From: Allolobophora icterica
Taxonomy: Eukaryota; Annelida; Clitellata; Crassiclitellata; Lumbricidae
NCBI GenBank assembly: GCA_963556255.1
Contig: OY744616.1
Location: 34,318,621 to 34,382,620 of the forward strand
Length of the DNA: 64,000 nt
Direction of reading: 5' to 3'
Within the stretch, counting starts at the first letter, position 1, and each line of letters starts with the position of its first letter. Position numbers and translations under genes: made by a program. The notes under the pieces were generated by a model. It was given only the letters and a program-made list of their open reading frames with translations. It did not search any database and was not told where the DNA came from. Below, in pieces: positions 1-12,300 of this stretch.

Positions 1-268
1 TGAAAGGATTTCACTTCTGCGTACAGATCGTCTGCAAAAACTTATGCGGAAAAGTGGGGCAGATTGGCAGGGTTAATACATAGAGTTATTATCAAAGACG
101 AGACTGGAATAGTAAGTAAGACAGCAGTGCCATATGAGTAAAACGAAGAAAACTTCTCAAGGTCTGAACTTTTTTTATTTTTTTTTATTTTCTGAAGAAC
201 TGTGGGGGCCGGATAAAACATGTTGGCAGGCCAGATCTGGCACGCGGGCCGTAGTTTGCCCAACCCTG
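1..268 (-). mobile_element. hAT-type nonautonomous element, left part cut by window edge
   Basis: The right terminus reads, on the - strand, CAGGGTTGGGCAAACTACGG, the same start as the complete element at 24552-25040 (CAGGGATGGGCAAACTACGG). The interior also matches that copy, including a stretch reading TTAATACA-AGAGTTATTAT. The other terminus lies outside the window, so the 8-bp target duplication cannot be checked. No transposase reading frame is present. This is a short passively mobilised element, assigned to hAT by comparison with the other copy. Confidence 0.7.
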
Positions 269-331
269 AGCTATTTGCTTTATAGCCAAGTTAATTTTTC
301 TACAGGGAAAATTTTTGAATTATCCTTCAGT

Positions 332-915
332 CCTGGGGCCGTATGCATAAGACGAGAGTAGCTTATTCCCTGAATAGCGCTTACGCCCGGAGTAACTATT
401 CCCTGAATAAGCCTTGGCCTTTGTTGGCATGCATGACACCGTGTAGCCAGCGGATTAGTTATTCCGGGTGTAAACTGTGCGAGACAATGCATGTCTCTGG
501 GTTTTCCCCGCGCGAAAATACCCTCATCATTACCCACCGAACGGAACCTGCTGCGGCACTTCAAATGCAACATCGTCAGGTATCTCGTCAAATTTTAGCA
601 TTTTGTGACGGCAAACGAAAAGCAATATAAAGTTCGTTGTTGGTGAACGAGGCAAACTAATTATGGCGCCTCTGAAACACTTTTTGACGTCTAAAATTTT
701 GTCGAAGCGGCGAATCACAACGGCCGCCATCTTTGGTAATCGCCGCTAAGCTAGGAATAGCGGACTTACTCCTAGGGGTAGAATCGGAATAGCGTTATGT
801 CCAGCGTACGGCGGTACACCTGTCTCATGCATGCCGATTTAACCCACTACTCCGGCATAGGCCAGATTTAAGCTGGGAATAAGAGTTACACCCCTCTTAT
901 GCATACAGCCCCTGG
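332..915. mobile_element. Inverted-repeat DNA element, family unassigned
   Basis: The ends are inverted copies: GGGGCCGTATGCATAAGA at the left, and on the other strand GGGGCTGTATGCATAAGA at the right. The pentamer TCAGT flanks both sides (327-331 and 916-920) and may be the target duplication. Subterminal sequence repeats the motif TATTCCCTGAATA. There is no credible transposase frame; the small open frames here are chance. The superfamily cannot be assigned from this alone. Confidence 0.55.
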
Positions 916-1079
916 TCAGTGTCACAACTTCATATTTTGGGCCTCCCTTGCAGGTTATTCATATGGGTCCACTGGGGCCTGTTCAATTCATTCATAGGAC
1001 TAACATAGCACCCTCAAAATACCTAATCAGAGGCATACTTTATCAGGCTCTCCTCTTTTTCAGATTCGAGCTCAGGTTC

Positions 1080-1182
1080 CCCGCAGCTGCAGGCCCTACT
1101 GGCCATAGTTAGGCTGGTGGCCCTGGTCAAGAGTCACACCTCTGGATTGGTGTCCAGCATGCTAACCACTAAACTACCATGC
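1080..1182 (-). mobile_element. tRNA-derived SINE head (family B), fragment
   Basis: Read on the - strand, the segment begins GGTGGCATGGTAGTTTAGTGGTTAGCATGCTGG, written here only as its key parts: an A-box-like TAGTTTAGTGGTTAGCATGC followed by the SINE-B head sequence. Other family members lie at 10795, 21095 and 25510. The body is missing or too diverged to recognise. Confidence 0.5.
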
Positions 1183-1627
1183 CACCTGATTCATTTCCTT
1201 TTATGGCAGCTTCAAGCTGTCAGCTCAGAAGGGTAAATTTTGATTTTTCTTTCATTGGTATACAGATGGCCAATCACACAAACAATTTCCCCCCATCAAG
1301 AATACAAAACTGCAGTCAAATTTGCATCCTTGGTCCCACAATATTTATGTGCATTGTTTTCTATACTTGTCTTATAGACCATGTCAATAAAGCACTTGTG
1401 CAAGGTCCTTCACCAAACTGAGCACTGCTCCTTTGAATGGATACAAAGCTATTATAGGTCATATGCTAACCATCTAGTCTGAGAAAAATCCCTAAAACTG
1501 GTATGTGAACCAAGGTACTGTAACATACATATTTACCAGAGCGCGCTCATTACGTTATGAAACCAAGCTAAATTTGTTATTTCACTACTTTGGACTGATA
1601 AATGCTACATTGCTGGGCTGTATCATT
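1183..1627. other. Unassigned intergenic sequence
   Basis: I see no gene or recognisable repeat here. The 80-codon open frame at 1179-1421 has no family resemblance and no coding character. Confidence 0.4.
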
Positions 1628-2445
1628 TTGAAACTAATAATAATAATAATATCTTTTCTTTAATTAAGCACCTGCTAACCGCACTGCGCTGTACAGTGAA
1701 CATATATATAGTAGAAACGGCAGCCACACAGGGCACCTTACATACATGTATACAGTAGAAGCACATGATAACAGTTTTACAGGAGTCGAATACAACTAGG
1801 GAGTAACCGGTTATTGGCTCGGAAACCGATAAGCACCGATAACTACTTTTAAATCCCATTATCGGAAAATCCGATAATTCAATCACCAATAAAAAGTTCG
1901 AAAAATCGTAATTTTTAAGGGGTGCGCTTCCTGAGAAAGCTAATGAAAGGGGTGCGCTTCCTTGAAATGTGCTTAAAATTAATCTAAAATTCTAAATTGA
2001 TAAATTTTCAGAAATAAGTTTGCTGATGTACTTTTTCATGGACCGAAAGTTTCTGCAACTTCAGCAAGGCTATCGCAAAATACATAACGAAATGCCACAA
2101 ATTTTTAATATATCTGTATATAATATATATTTTAACATAACCATCATATTGTGATAACTTCACTCACAAGCTCAACAAATATTTGCGATTATCGGTATCG
2201 GAATCACCAATAAAATGTGCTAACTTATCGGTATCGGTTATCGGAAGAAAAGTGCTTATCGGTTACTCCCAAAATACAACTATTTTTAACAGCAGCCACA
2301 CAGGGCACCAATCACGGCCTAACACTCACTTAACTACCGCCGCCATCTAGCGAATAGAAGGCTGAGGGAGGGCTACAGGATTCGATCTTGGTACCTTCTG
2401 CACTTCACGCCAGTGTGTTATCCATTACTCTACGCACCCCCCCCC
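1628..2445 (-). mobile_element. tRNA-derived SINE, split by an inserted element
   Basis: The right end is a tRNA-like head on the - strand (GTAGAGTAATGGATAACAC, then a B-box-like GATCGAATCC). The left end is an AT-rich TAATAATAATAAT tail. The body carries a short duplicated motif, GCAGCCACACAGGGCAC, at 1720 and 2289. An inverted-repeat element (1798-2273) sits inside it, so the SINE is the older insertion. Confidence 0.5.
1798..2273. mobile_element. hAT-like inverted-repeat element inside a SINE
   Basis: The ends read GGGAGTAACCGGTTAT on the left and, inverted, GGGAGTAACCGATAAGCAC on the right. The octamer ATACAACT flanks both sides (1790-1797 and 2274-2281), an exact 8-bp target duplication as made by hAT transposases. 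Subterminal regions are full of ATCGGTTATCGG-like motifs in both orientations. There is no coding capacity. Confidence 0.7.
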
Positions 2446-2787
2446 CACTTCTGACTTCGAAACAGCCTCCTGACCGTTTTATTGGGCTCCTCTTCTTCCA
2501 CAAGACGACAAGAACTCTTCTTAATGAAGCCTGGAGAGCAGCTGTGCAGTGTATGCAATTTACATAAAAACAAACTTCTTGAGCACCCGTCATGAAAGTC
2601 ACCAGCAATAATTATACGAAAATTGGTGACAATTATACTGCGGATCTTAATGTTGCTAACAGTGGTGACAGTGAAAACAACTTAATTCATCATAAAGGCT
2701 ATTTTGCAAAAAAAAATTAACGGAATTTCATGAGTTCTAAATTCTAATAATCTTGAGTTCAGTGTATCAGTTTTAGCTGACTTTCTG
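2446..2787. other. Unassigned sequence, probably inside the CCDC43-like gene's first intron
   Basis: There is no recognisable exon or repeat. Because the - strand exon at 3114-2941 ends in a donor, this stretch is probably intronic. A C-rich run lies near 2440. Confidence 0.35.
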
Positions 2788-2940
2788 CTATGTCAGAGCA
2801 TAAGCCACGATACCATTCTGTGCTTTAAAACTAACAAATTTAAAACTACGGACTTTACAGAACAAAGGGACCAGAAGTAACGGCGGTCCAACTTGCCGTT
2901 CGGCAGAACCTCTGACAACAAGCGGTAGCCTAAAACTAAC

Positions 2941-3114
2941 CACTAATTCTCCAAGGATGCCAAAAAGTGATTCGCTTTTTTCATCTTCTGGTGTGTCGGC
3001 TTCTAATATACCAGAAATATAAGATACAAAGACATCTAGATCTACGTCTTGATTGAGATTCAATAATTTCTCTGACAGCCATGTGTCAAACCTTCCCTGT
3101 ATGGGAGACGCCAT
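2941..3114 (-). CDS. CCDC43: First coding exon of a CCDC43-like gene
   Basis: The - strand frame opens at an ATG (3114-3112) and runs 58 codons to GAATTAGTG|gttagt, a good donor at 2940, phase 0. The peptide begins MASPIQGRFDTWLSEKLL and contains SYISGILEAD followed by EK..SLFGIL. Vertebrate CCDC43 starts with the same pattern: F-x-x-WL, an aromatic/YI-x-GIL-E segment, acidic residues, EK, and L-x-GIL. CCDC43 is a small coiled-coil protein of poorly known role. Reading past the donor loses any resemblance, so the longer 108-codon frame is not the gene. Later exons are not visible in 1-2940 and probably lie beyond the left edge. A CRE-like TGACGTAA sits about 70 bp upstream of the ATG. Family identification is from pattern memory, not a search. 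Confidence 0.6.
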
Positions 3115-3183
3115 GTTGTTGTCTCATCGAACCAACGACCTCTTAAACCTGTGGCCAAAGATTATTAATATTAGTGAGATCAG

Positions 3184-3191
3184 TGACGTAA
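3184..3191. promoter_or_regulatory. CRE-like site upstream of the CCDC43-like exon
   Basis: TGACGTAA (TTACGTCA on the - strand) lies about 70 bp upstream of the CCDC43-like start codon. It resembles the ATF/CREB consensus TGACGTCA. A regulatory role is inferred from position and similarity only. Confidence 0.3.
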
Positions 3192-3264
3192 CTGACCTTA
3201 AATTATACTAGTGGGATCATCTTTGAGTGGGATACTGCTCCACCCATCGACACCCACATACCAC

Positions 3265-3600
3265 ATTTTTGTAATTGGAATCGAGTATTTAATAATACTA
3301 TTTATAAAAGCGACAGTCAACGATTCAGAGGAGCACCCAACCCAAGTTAGTGCTATCACTAACAAATAAAATAGACTGCAGGCGTTTCCAAAACAGAGGA
3401 AGAGGCCTGGGCTTAGAGAGCTTAAGCCGCAATTCCTGTGGAAGACCGTCTTCCTAGAGAAAGCAAAGCTTCTAGATTGAGCAGTGGCCTCGCGTATGAG
3501 GGGGACAACCAGAAGGCCATTGGCGGCCGATCGGAGAGTGGAGCGACAAGGGAGTGAAGATATATACTGAGACACAGAAGGTCCCAAGATATGAATGAGC
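3265..3600 (-). mobile_element. LINE (CR1/L2-like) 3' end, degenerate
   Basis: On the - strand the sequence reads in pieces as the end of a CR1/L2-type ORF2: LRSAANGLLVVPLIREATAQ, then SRSFAF, then a frame-disturbed remnant of the W-N-S-L-P region and SPGLFLCF. The 3' tail reads GCTTTTATAAATAGTATTATT. This is a 5'-truncated, decayed copy. Confidence 0.5.
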
Positions 3601-4022
3601 TACTCATGAGACGAGAGAGTTATAATTATGACTTAATTATAATTTTGAACTGCATGATTGAGCTGGGGTACAGGAAGCCAGTGTAGACAGTCCTAAATGA
3701 AGCCAGATAGGCCTATGTTGGCAAACTTCGGGAGACCACCATTATTAAGGCGGTAGCAACGACGTTGAGTATTGACTGGAGCTGCGATTTGACGGTTTAG
3801 TGAGGAGAGACCAGCATATAGCCTACATGCATGGTGTTGCCAAAGTCGTCCTTATAGTAGACCCTATAGCCTACAGATCAACACAGAGACGAGAGTGGTG
3901 ACCGCGTGAGAGAGCAAGTGACGGACAGACTGGGATAATGCGGCATGTACGAAAGATACGACTGACTTGATCATAATGTGAGAGAACTGGGTTCATTTAT
4001 AACACCCAGATATCCCGACTAG
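3601..4022. other. Unassigned intergenic sequence
   Basis: I see no gene or recognisable repeat between the LINE remnant and the hAT element that starts at 4023. Confidence 0.35.
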
Positions 4023-4346
4023 CATAGGCGTAATTTGTGGGGGGTACGAGGGGTACCCGTACCCCCCACTTTTTGGACTGGGGGGTACTGTACCCCCCAC
4101 TTTTTAAATAATGCCAGTCAATATTTTATTATTGTGCCTTCCCAGAGAACGCAGTCTCCGCCAAAAGTACGAAAGTACTTGGATATACAGGTAAATCGAG
4201 AGCCAAAATTAACGAGAATACTGGCAGAGAATATGTTCAAAATGGTTATCATGCGAAAAACGAAAGTGGAGAAGAAATTGGTACCCCCCACTTTTTAGAC
4301 CAAGGTATTGGTACCCCCCACTTTTTAGGCTAAAGTTACGCCCCTG
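4023..4346. mobile_element. hAT-type MITE with perfect 8-bp target duplication
   Basis: The element starts CATAGGCGTAATTTGTGG and ends, inverted, CAGGGGCGTAACTTTAGCC. The octamer CCGACTAG flanks it on both sides (4015-4022 and 4347-4354) without mismatch. Inside, the motif TACCCCCCACTTTTT recurs near both ends. It has no transposase. A second, one-ended copy of the family starts near 42077. Confidence 0.85.
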
Positions 4347-4734
4347 CCGACTAGACTGAGAGTAGGCCTATAGTGGGCGTATGCATGGAAACCTAATACA
4401 GAGAAATTCCATGTCAATTTGCGAGTTGGGCTCTAGCTGAATTAAGGCGGAGGCGGTTCAAAGACATCCAAAGATAGGCCTACAACTAATTAGTCTTAGA
4501 CTTATACTAAATTGAGTCGGATCCTGCCAGATTCAAGATCTGGCACCTTTAATTTGAGCTCCGCCACTATAGGCCCTATATGAGATCTGCACTTAAAAAG
4601 AAGACCATGCAGTTAGCCTACCTAAAAATGGAGATCCATAACCCAAAATTTTCTTTTGCATATGTTATCACATTTCACACAATGACCTAAACCTCGTCTT
4701 TTGTAGCATACTATTTATTTATTTATTTATTTTT
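4347..4734. other. Unassigned intergenic sequence
   Basis: No gene or clear repeat is visible. A (TTTA)n run at about 4708-4735 is the tail of the adjacent SINE. Confidence 0.35.
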
Positions 4735-4975
4735 TATTCAGGATATTTCTATAGCGCCTCTCGAAGTCAACTACTAGGCTACTCAGAGGCGCTCCCGACT
4801 AGGCCTACAGCATTTGATACTGTGCCGGAATTTTCACGCCGAAGCGCCTCGAGCAATTGCGAGTGAAGGACTTGCCCAAGGTCCGTACGCAGCGGCTAGA
4901 GTGGGATTCGAACCTGCAACCCTCCGGTCACAAGGCGCCGAACTCACCACTGAATATATGCGCCCCACGCGTGGT
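4735..4975 (-). mobile_element. tRNA-derived SINE (family C)
   Basis: On the - strand, a tRNA-like head lies at the right end with B-box GGTTCGAATCCCAC, followed by a body containing CCTTGGGCAAGTCCTTCACTC, and it ends GAGGCGCTATAGAAATATCC before an (AATA)n tail. A second copy lies at 28826-29050 and agrees almost throughout. The adjacent direct repeat was not resolved. Confidence 0.75.
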
Positions 4976-5443
4976 ATTTAATACACTTAGTAATATTTTT
5001 GGTTAGAAGAATTAACTATGCATCGATATACATCGTGTTTCATGCATTTTATGTTTTATTCGAGTGTCGAACAGCGATCGAGTAGCGCTTATATACCATG
5101 GTTGTGTCCTGTTTTAAGGTTTTCTACAGCGCTGTTATTGATATTATTTACACATCCTTGAAGTGTTCATTTCCGTCACTCAAGGTCATGGTTACTGCAT
5201 GATAGAGTTAATATCGGTCGTTGTGTAGCATCTTGTCGCATCGGTGGCAGAACAAAATTCTTTGACTTACATCCGCATCGTAAAATACCACGCGTATTAC
5301 CCAATGATATTAAGAGTGATCCTATCCGAAGCAAATGCCAATATAATAATATGCCTTGCCTTGAAAGCGCATATCCACCCACGCACACGCATTATATTAC
5401 CGCATCCTTACTTACTTTTTTACCAAAGCGGACACCGTCTCCT

Positions 5444-5451
5444 TGACGTCA
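5444..5451. promoter_or_regulatory. Consensus CRE upstream of the B56 gene
   Basis: A perfect palindrome TGACGTCA lies about 740 bp upstream of the B56 start codon, in repeat-free sequence richer in G+C than its surroundings. It marks a candidate promoter or 5' noncoding exon region at about 5400-5720. Function is inferred from the consensus only. Confidence 0.35.
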
Positions 5452-6178
5452 CTTAGACTTCGGGATTTCACGAGATTTAGAGGCTGTTGGTTTGGTTTCG
5501 GAGGTCTCAGTTGGAGTCTTTATCCGGCGACTTTTGTTATTCTTCGTGGGAGTCGGTGTTTCTGGCGAACCAGGACAACATATTTTATACCAAGTACTAC
5601 TTTACGGCAAAACGAAATGGTTCTATAACGAATGTACGTGCGTGAACGGCGTGGCTTATTCAGCGGATGTGTTTTCGGTGACACCTTGGCCTTAGTAGAA
5701 ACCTTTGGGAGGCTTGTAGTTTCTAAAGGTGCCATTTTTGTTCTTGTTTTTCGTAAACAAACCAATGCATTATCGTATTTCCTATAACTGTAATAGGATA
5801 ACTGTATTTCCGAAGTGTGTTATTTGATTCTCGTTCATTAAGCGAAAAGAGATTCAATATTGGCTTGGTGTAAAAGTTATTTACGGCATTTTGTGGTAAG
5901 TACAACGTGTAGGGCAACATAACGAGTTTTGGATTAGTGGACATGGATCCTGTCTACCTGACGTGCAGAAGTTGACATTAATTAACCGTTGTGAAATCTG
6001 ATGCACTATTGAATCCACAAATTAATTATTAAAGAAGGATATGGCACGATTATAAACGAAATTTAAATATGGATTTGATAATGTTGCATATTGCTTTAAG
6101 GTTCTGTGAATAAATCATATACGGGCCTAATATAAAGGGTTTTGGGATTTCTTATTACATGTAAAGATTTTAATTTAG
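5452..6178 (+). other. Probable 5' noncoding region and first intron of the B56 gene
   Basis: This stretch carries no recognised repeat and no coding exon. The coding exon that follows is preceded by a usable acceptor (GATTTTAATTTAG ending at 6178). That suggests a noncoding first exon upstream, joined to the coding part by an intron. The transcription start is not determinable from the sequence. Confidence 0.35.
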
Positions 6179-6318
6179 GAGAGGCACGATGACTTCCAAA
6201 TTTGTTGACAAGATTGATCCATACCACAAGGCCGTAAGGAGGCACCGAAAAAGTGAAGGCTCATCTCGTTACCATAACAAGGATGCCACAGAATTAGAAC
6301 CTTTGGCCCTTCTGAAAG
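6179..6318 (+). CDS. PPP2R5E: B56 coding exon 1 (start codon at 6189)
   Basis: The ATG at 6189 opens [14 protein letters not shown]; the exon ends LEPLALLK plus one nucleotide at AAAG|gtaaga. The TELEPLxLLKD signature is typical of B56 N-termini. The leftover G plus AT from exon 2 makes the expected Asp, which confirms the join. Ten noncoding bases follow the putative acceptor at 6178. Confidence 0.85.
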
Positions 6319-9300
6319 GTAAGATGCAAATGAATTTACAAAGTAGGGCCTACTTGTAAAGTGTTGAATTCTTAGGTCCAATATTTTAATGTATCTTAAC
6401 AGCTTTGCAACACTGAGTTGATGCAAGACAGGTTTTTCAGCAATATTGCTGTTATACACATGAGATATTGACTTGCTAGTTTTAAAGTGCTGGATGCTTT
6501 TTTTATTCATTTGGAGTGTTATATTACTGATTTTGGGTGTGCTGACTGAATGCTAGTTAGTGAATCTTCTATGGTCTCAAGTCCAAGTGTGACAGTTACG
6601 TGTTTGCCATTGGGTTCGATCCTTCGCAAAGATGATTATTGTATGTTTTTGAAAACGCTTAGAAAAAGTGGTTTGGAGATAAACAAAATTCTGCTAGGTA
6701 TTGCTCCAATATTATCTAGAAGAGCTAATAAACTCAGATGGCAGCAAAGAAAAAAACATGCAAAGGAGAATTGTATGCAGGTCACAAGCTCTTGGATTAA
6801 TGAACAGGATATGGAGAATCAGAGAATTAATAAAGAAAACTAAGACAAAAATAAAATGTACGAGACGATGATAAAGCCGAATTTCCTATACGGATTGGAA
6901 TTATTATTATTAAGGAGCTTTTATATAGTGTCCCTTCAAGGTGATCTACTCAGGAGCACTCCCAGTCCAAACACGGCTAAAGAGAGTAGTAAATAGCTGC
7001 ATTGAACTGGAGTAAACACTCTGAGGCGCCGCCTACAGAATTTTGGACAACACAAAAACAAGATGAGATTTTAAGAATTCTTATAGCGGATATGAGTTGG
7101 CTGTGAAAGATCGCAGGGATTTCAAGACTACAGAACATAAGAAACGATAGCATAAGACAATTATTAGGTATCCAAACAACTCTGCTAGACAAAGCCTTTC
7201 AACTAAAAGACTTGTATGGTTTGGACACGTAGAGAATGCCAGTTGACCGAATCCTACACAAGGCACTACATGCAAGATTTGAAGGAAAAAGAAACAAAGG
7301 CAGACCAAGACTATGCTGGATTGATAGTATAAATGAGAACATAATTTCACTTGGACTAACATTAAGGAGCATTGGCCTTGACTTGAATAAATGAACAAAT
7401 GACAGAGGACATTGGAGCTCATTTGTTCGTACCCATCGCCGCATCAGGAATTAAAAATGATGATGATGCTTCAACAGGACTTCTTTTTAACTGCCCAACT
7501 TGCATTTGTGGTTATTTATTTGCCGTTAAAGGATGCAGGGCTCAGTGAGCACTTGTGGTATTCCATGGGCAGCATCTATCCAGTTTCTAATTGGGCTGAA
7601 CATTGCTTAACTTGTGCCACACACGATTTTTTGTGAAAACTGGTGTTTTTCCAATGTCTTAGTTTAATGGGACATTTGTAACACTGTTAATCTAATTTTG
7701 ACTGATTTCCTTAGTCTGGTGTGCTTTACATCTCTGCATGTAGGTTAATGATTCCAGATGGAAAGCTTTCTATTTATTTTTGATGCAAAAGAAGTGCAGT
7801 TTAATATTACACTATTAAAGCATCATTTTCTGTAGTGACTTGGGTTTGAACTCAAGACTGAGTAGTAGTGATGAGCAACAGTGACACTACTGTACAGAAA
7901 ACTAACGTTCACAGCATGCATAAAAGCGTATTACACTACATTATTCGTTTGAAACAGATACGGCAATTGGTGAGCAGAGCGAGCTACTGATAAAAAAGTT
8001 AGGTCAGTGTTGCTATGTGTTCGATTTCTACGACCCGGTTGCGGACGTCAAAAGCAAAGAAGTTAAAAGGTCTTGTCTCAACGAACTTACTGATTACCTT
8101 ACAACAAATCGAGGAGTCCTGACGGAGGCAGTCTATCCGGAGATTCTCAAAATGGTGAGATTCTGTTCCTTTGTGTGGCTGATTTGGTGAATAATTGCTA
8201 ACTTGTAGTGCTGCTTTTGGAGTTTGATTCCTGTGTGTCGTGCAAAATATTTTATTCGTTGTTGTTGCCATTGGACTTCATCTGAAAGATTGTTCCATTG
8301 CGAGACTGTATCTGTTAGCGCCTCTAAGCAGTTTTCGTATGATGGCGTTATATAAATTTGTGATTACAATTGTAGGTAGCTCTTGTAATGTAGCATCATG
8401 TAATTTGTAACACATGACTTCAAGAGACTTCTCTTAGCCCAATAAATAATTACGCAATTACCAAATATGATCAGTTAAGTAATTATCAGTATTACTTAAC
8501 ACTTGAGATTGAGTGTACTTAACCCTTGAGATTGAGTGTATTCAAGTTGGTAAGTTTATTGAACACAAATAAACACATGTTACACTAATAAAAATAGTTG
8601 GAGTCATATAATAGATGTCTAGATATTTCTATTCTCTTGTTGCATCCTGATTTTCTTATAAAAAAGCCAGGGAGCAACCAAATTTTATTTATAAAGGAAA
8701 TTGCCATATATTTTGGGAGTATTTTTGAGATAATGTGGTGTTTATTCAGAGACATTGCTTTCTCATCATATCATAACCTGAAAAAATTAAGTTGATCTGG
8801 TGATCTACGGTAGTGGTCCTTAAAGTGGTGGTCCGCGGACCGGGCCCGGTCTGCGGAGCTCTCGTCACCGGTTCGTGAAACAGTCCTTAAAATTCATAAT
8901 TTTTAAACTTTTGGATAAAACATCAGTGACATATGAGAAGTACTTCAGAAATAACGTGAAACTGTTGATCACATCATGATAATGTAAATTGTAAAAAGCG
9001 ACTTAGTTTGGTTTAGCAACTTTAGCAGGAAACCCATGAATCCCCATACTTTACGTATGTATCCCCAGATTGCGATCCCGCACTTGCCATTAGTGGTCGG
9101 CGACAAGCAACACAAAGATGGTGCCGGTCTCTATCTTTAAAACATAAAGATGGTGCCGGTCCCCACTTTAAAAAGTTTAAGAACCACTGATCTACAGAAC
9201 AGTGTGGAAACCAGTTTGTATAATACTAATGTAATGAGCATGGAAGGTTCATATGATGTTGTTATAGTACATTTTGGCCTTTATGGTGTTTGTTGTGTTC

Positions 9301-12300
9301 AGCTGGGAAACTGTTTTATCAGGCCATCGGGTTTTAGGGTTTCACCTAGGGTTGTTAAATGGAAATCGGAATTCCAATTATTGTTTTTGAAAACGATTAT
9401 CGTTTTTTTATTTGCAAACGATAATCGAATTTATATTTTTTTTATAATTTTCGTAGTGAAAATTACAAAAAATACCAGAAAAAATTAAATTGTTTAATTT
9501 GTTGGAAAACTTGTGCTATCGGGTCTTAATTGTGCAACCTGGCTATATTTGAAATTCAAGGTGACTATGTATAACAAGAGGTCTCACCGTAACACCAGCG
9601 TCATTGATGCACAAGTAAACCCATTTAACTAGGCTTATTAGTGTCAGTGTGTGGTCTCTTGTTATACATAGTCCCCTTGAATTCGGTCACAAGTTTGCCA
9701 CGTGTGTTTGTCAATGAATAAATTTATTGTTTAATTGACGTCAATACCAAATCAACCGGTCTTTAAGTAGGCATTATAGCTAGGTTAATAGTTAATAGCT
9801 TGACTTTTAAAGTCTGTCTAAGTAGAAAATAAACAATTCGGTGTTGACACTTTTACATACATTACGGTACGTAATGCATTAAGTAACTTGTATTGTATTA
9901 TTATTTATAATACATTTCTATGAAGGCCAAAAACATGATTATCGGTTTAATACTGGATTTCTACAATTGATAATCGGTTTGCCAAAAAACAATATTAACA
10001 CCTGAAAACTGGAGAGTACAGGATTTGAGCCTTCTTTGAGATGGTTACAGTGTGGGAACCTGGAGCAAGTCCTTCACTCATATGACTCGGCACCACCGAT
10101 TGATGCTTGGTCAGTAGATAGTGATGCTTAGTAGATGCATTGCATAATAATAATAATAACAATAATAATAATAATTGTAATTGGAATCGAGAATTTATAT
10201 AGCGCCATTCATAATCAGAGGCGCTCCCAACCCGATCCTGGAATGTTGTCATTGGTCATCATGGCTGTCATCGTTGTCATGATCATTTTCACCATCACAG
10301 CCACTGCCACTATCTTCATCTTTATGTTAGATGTTTAGACTGAAATTTCCTTTACCCCTTTAGAAGTGTTTATCATGATGGTGATCATCGTCATCAGCAT
10401 GCTTATTATTGCTGACACATCACCTTTGGGTTCTGTACCAACTCCTCGGGCATGACCACCACCTCTACTAAGACCACCACTGCAGCACTGCTGTCAACAA
10501 ATTAAAAATTTCTTTAGTTTTGAATGTTAACTATTATGGATCGACATTATTTGGGCTTAGGAGTAATGATTTAAATTGAGTATTTGGGTGTAAAATATGA
10601 AGTACGCTATGTGGAATTGATTCATTCTGTCAGCTGGCTGGTGTCATTGTTGTTTACTGTGTGCTTTTGTTTCAATGTCTGTCTCTATGTTGGCCTGGTT
10701 GACAGTATTTCAGTTTGGACATTATTATTATTATTTCTTATTATTTTTAGTCAGGCATTTATGTCTGGTTTTATTTATTTTACATTTATTACAGGGGTGC
10801 TCATAGTGTAGTGGTTAGCATGCTGGGCGGGGGTTCAAATCCATGCCAGGGCAGAAATTTGGTTTGAGATTTCTGCTTCATCTGCACCCCTAGCCAACTC
10901 AGCTATATGTTGATTACAATGACCATTCACTGTCGGTGGAGGATGAGGGAGTGAGGTAGAGGACTGGCCACCCGCCCCTATATGCCGAGGCTTAGAAAAA
11001 TGAAGTCACTAACACTTCACATCCGTGGCTGCCTCAGGGATAGCTTAAGTGACTGCACGTCGTCTTACATCTAGTCATTATTATTAAAATCAAACATGTA
11101 TATCTCTCTAATATATTCACATCAAAAGCGCAGCTAGTTGGAAAAAAATTGTAGTTAGTAATGTTCTTCTATCGCACTGGTGTATAGTACACAAGGCGTC
11201 AAGCAGTGGTGCTTCAAAACCAAGCTGTAATCTGGTCAATATCCCGAAGATCAATCCGCTAAGAGAAAGAGGCAACATATGATGTATAAGCAATCTTATA
11301 AAGGTAAGCCTTGAGAACGAAATAGCATAAGCGACTGAGCAGAATGGACATTGGACAGGTACAGGAAGAGCTGTCTAGACCTAGCAACCAAAAAAGTGTT
11401 GGGTATGACCAGAGAAATATGATCAGCTGATCTGGCTGAATAATTATAAGTCAGGGGAATAAGGGCTGTTTTTAAGTATTTTAGTTGTTTAAGGTTCAAT
11501 GGTTTATAAAGTATGAACCCTAATTTGAAATTTTATTTTCTGAACAGGCTGCAAAAAAGCTTCAGATAGCTCCAGGTTGAAAAGAGTAGTCTTCAGTTGT
11601 TTATGAGATTAAAGAGAAAGAGAAGAGTCACAATACCTGTGGTGATGAATTCCAACGATACTTGATATATTGTGTGAACAGGCAGAAGCATTTATGTTTT
11701 AAAAAACAGTTAAAACTGTACTTGCTAGGTAACTCCGAGCATTAGCTTTTGCACTGACAGTGTGTGTGCATGCGTGCTTGTGTGAAGCATCCTAGAAGTA
11801 GCTTGCTACAAATGATGCTATATAAATTGTTGTAATTACAAGAAATGAACACTTAGGTTCTTTGCTTAAAAAAAATGGATTTACAAGTGAATGGAAGAGA
11901 TTATTGATTAACCAAATAAATTCAGTTTGTACTTGCGGATTTGAAAGCAGGCTGAAGCTATTCATGTATCATTTATTTGGACTTGCGCTTTCATGGTCCT
12001 ATTTGTCATTGGTTATGCCCAGTAGCTTTATAAGATCTTCATAGCCGGGATGCACCTCTTGATATCATAACTGTCACCAGAAGGCTGCCTGTTGCACCTG
12101 TGCAGCCAACCCAGAGCATTGACTGGTTCTGTTAATTGAGGGACTATATTATAATTATTAGCCTATGCTTATCTTATGTCCATTTACTCCATTATTCAAA
12201 TTTCTGTATTCATTAAGAACTACTGTCTAATGACTAAGCATCAATTGATGGCATGGAGTAGTAGTTGTGTGTAAAGGACTTGCTCAAAGTCCCTGTACAT

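Noticed and set aside
2788..3114. Full 108-codon frame as a single-exon gene
   Set aside because: Resemblance to CCDC43 stops exactly at a good donor after codon 58.
7975..7977. Alternative acceptor CAG for B56 exon 2
   Set aside because: It would break the phase with exon 1 and lacks a pyrimidine tract; the acceptor at 7957 restores the expected Asp.
10795..10870. tRNA gene
   Set aside because: A and B boxes are present, but the head continues into the SINE-B body and has no complete cloverleaf.
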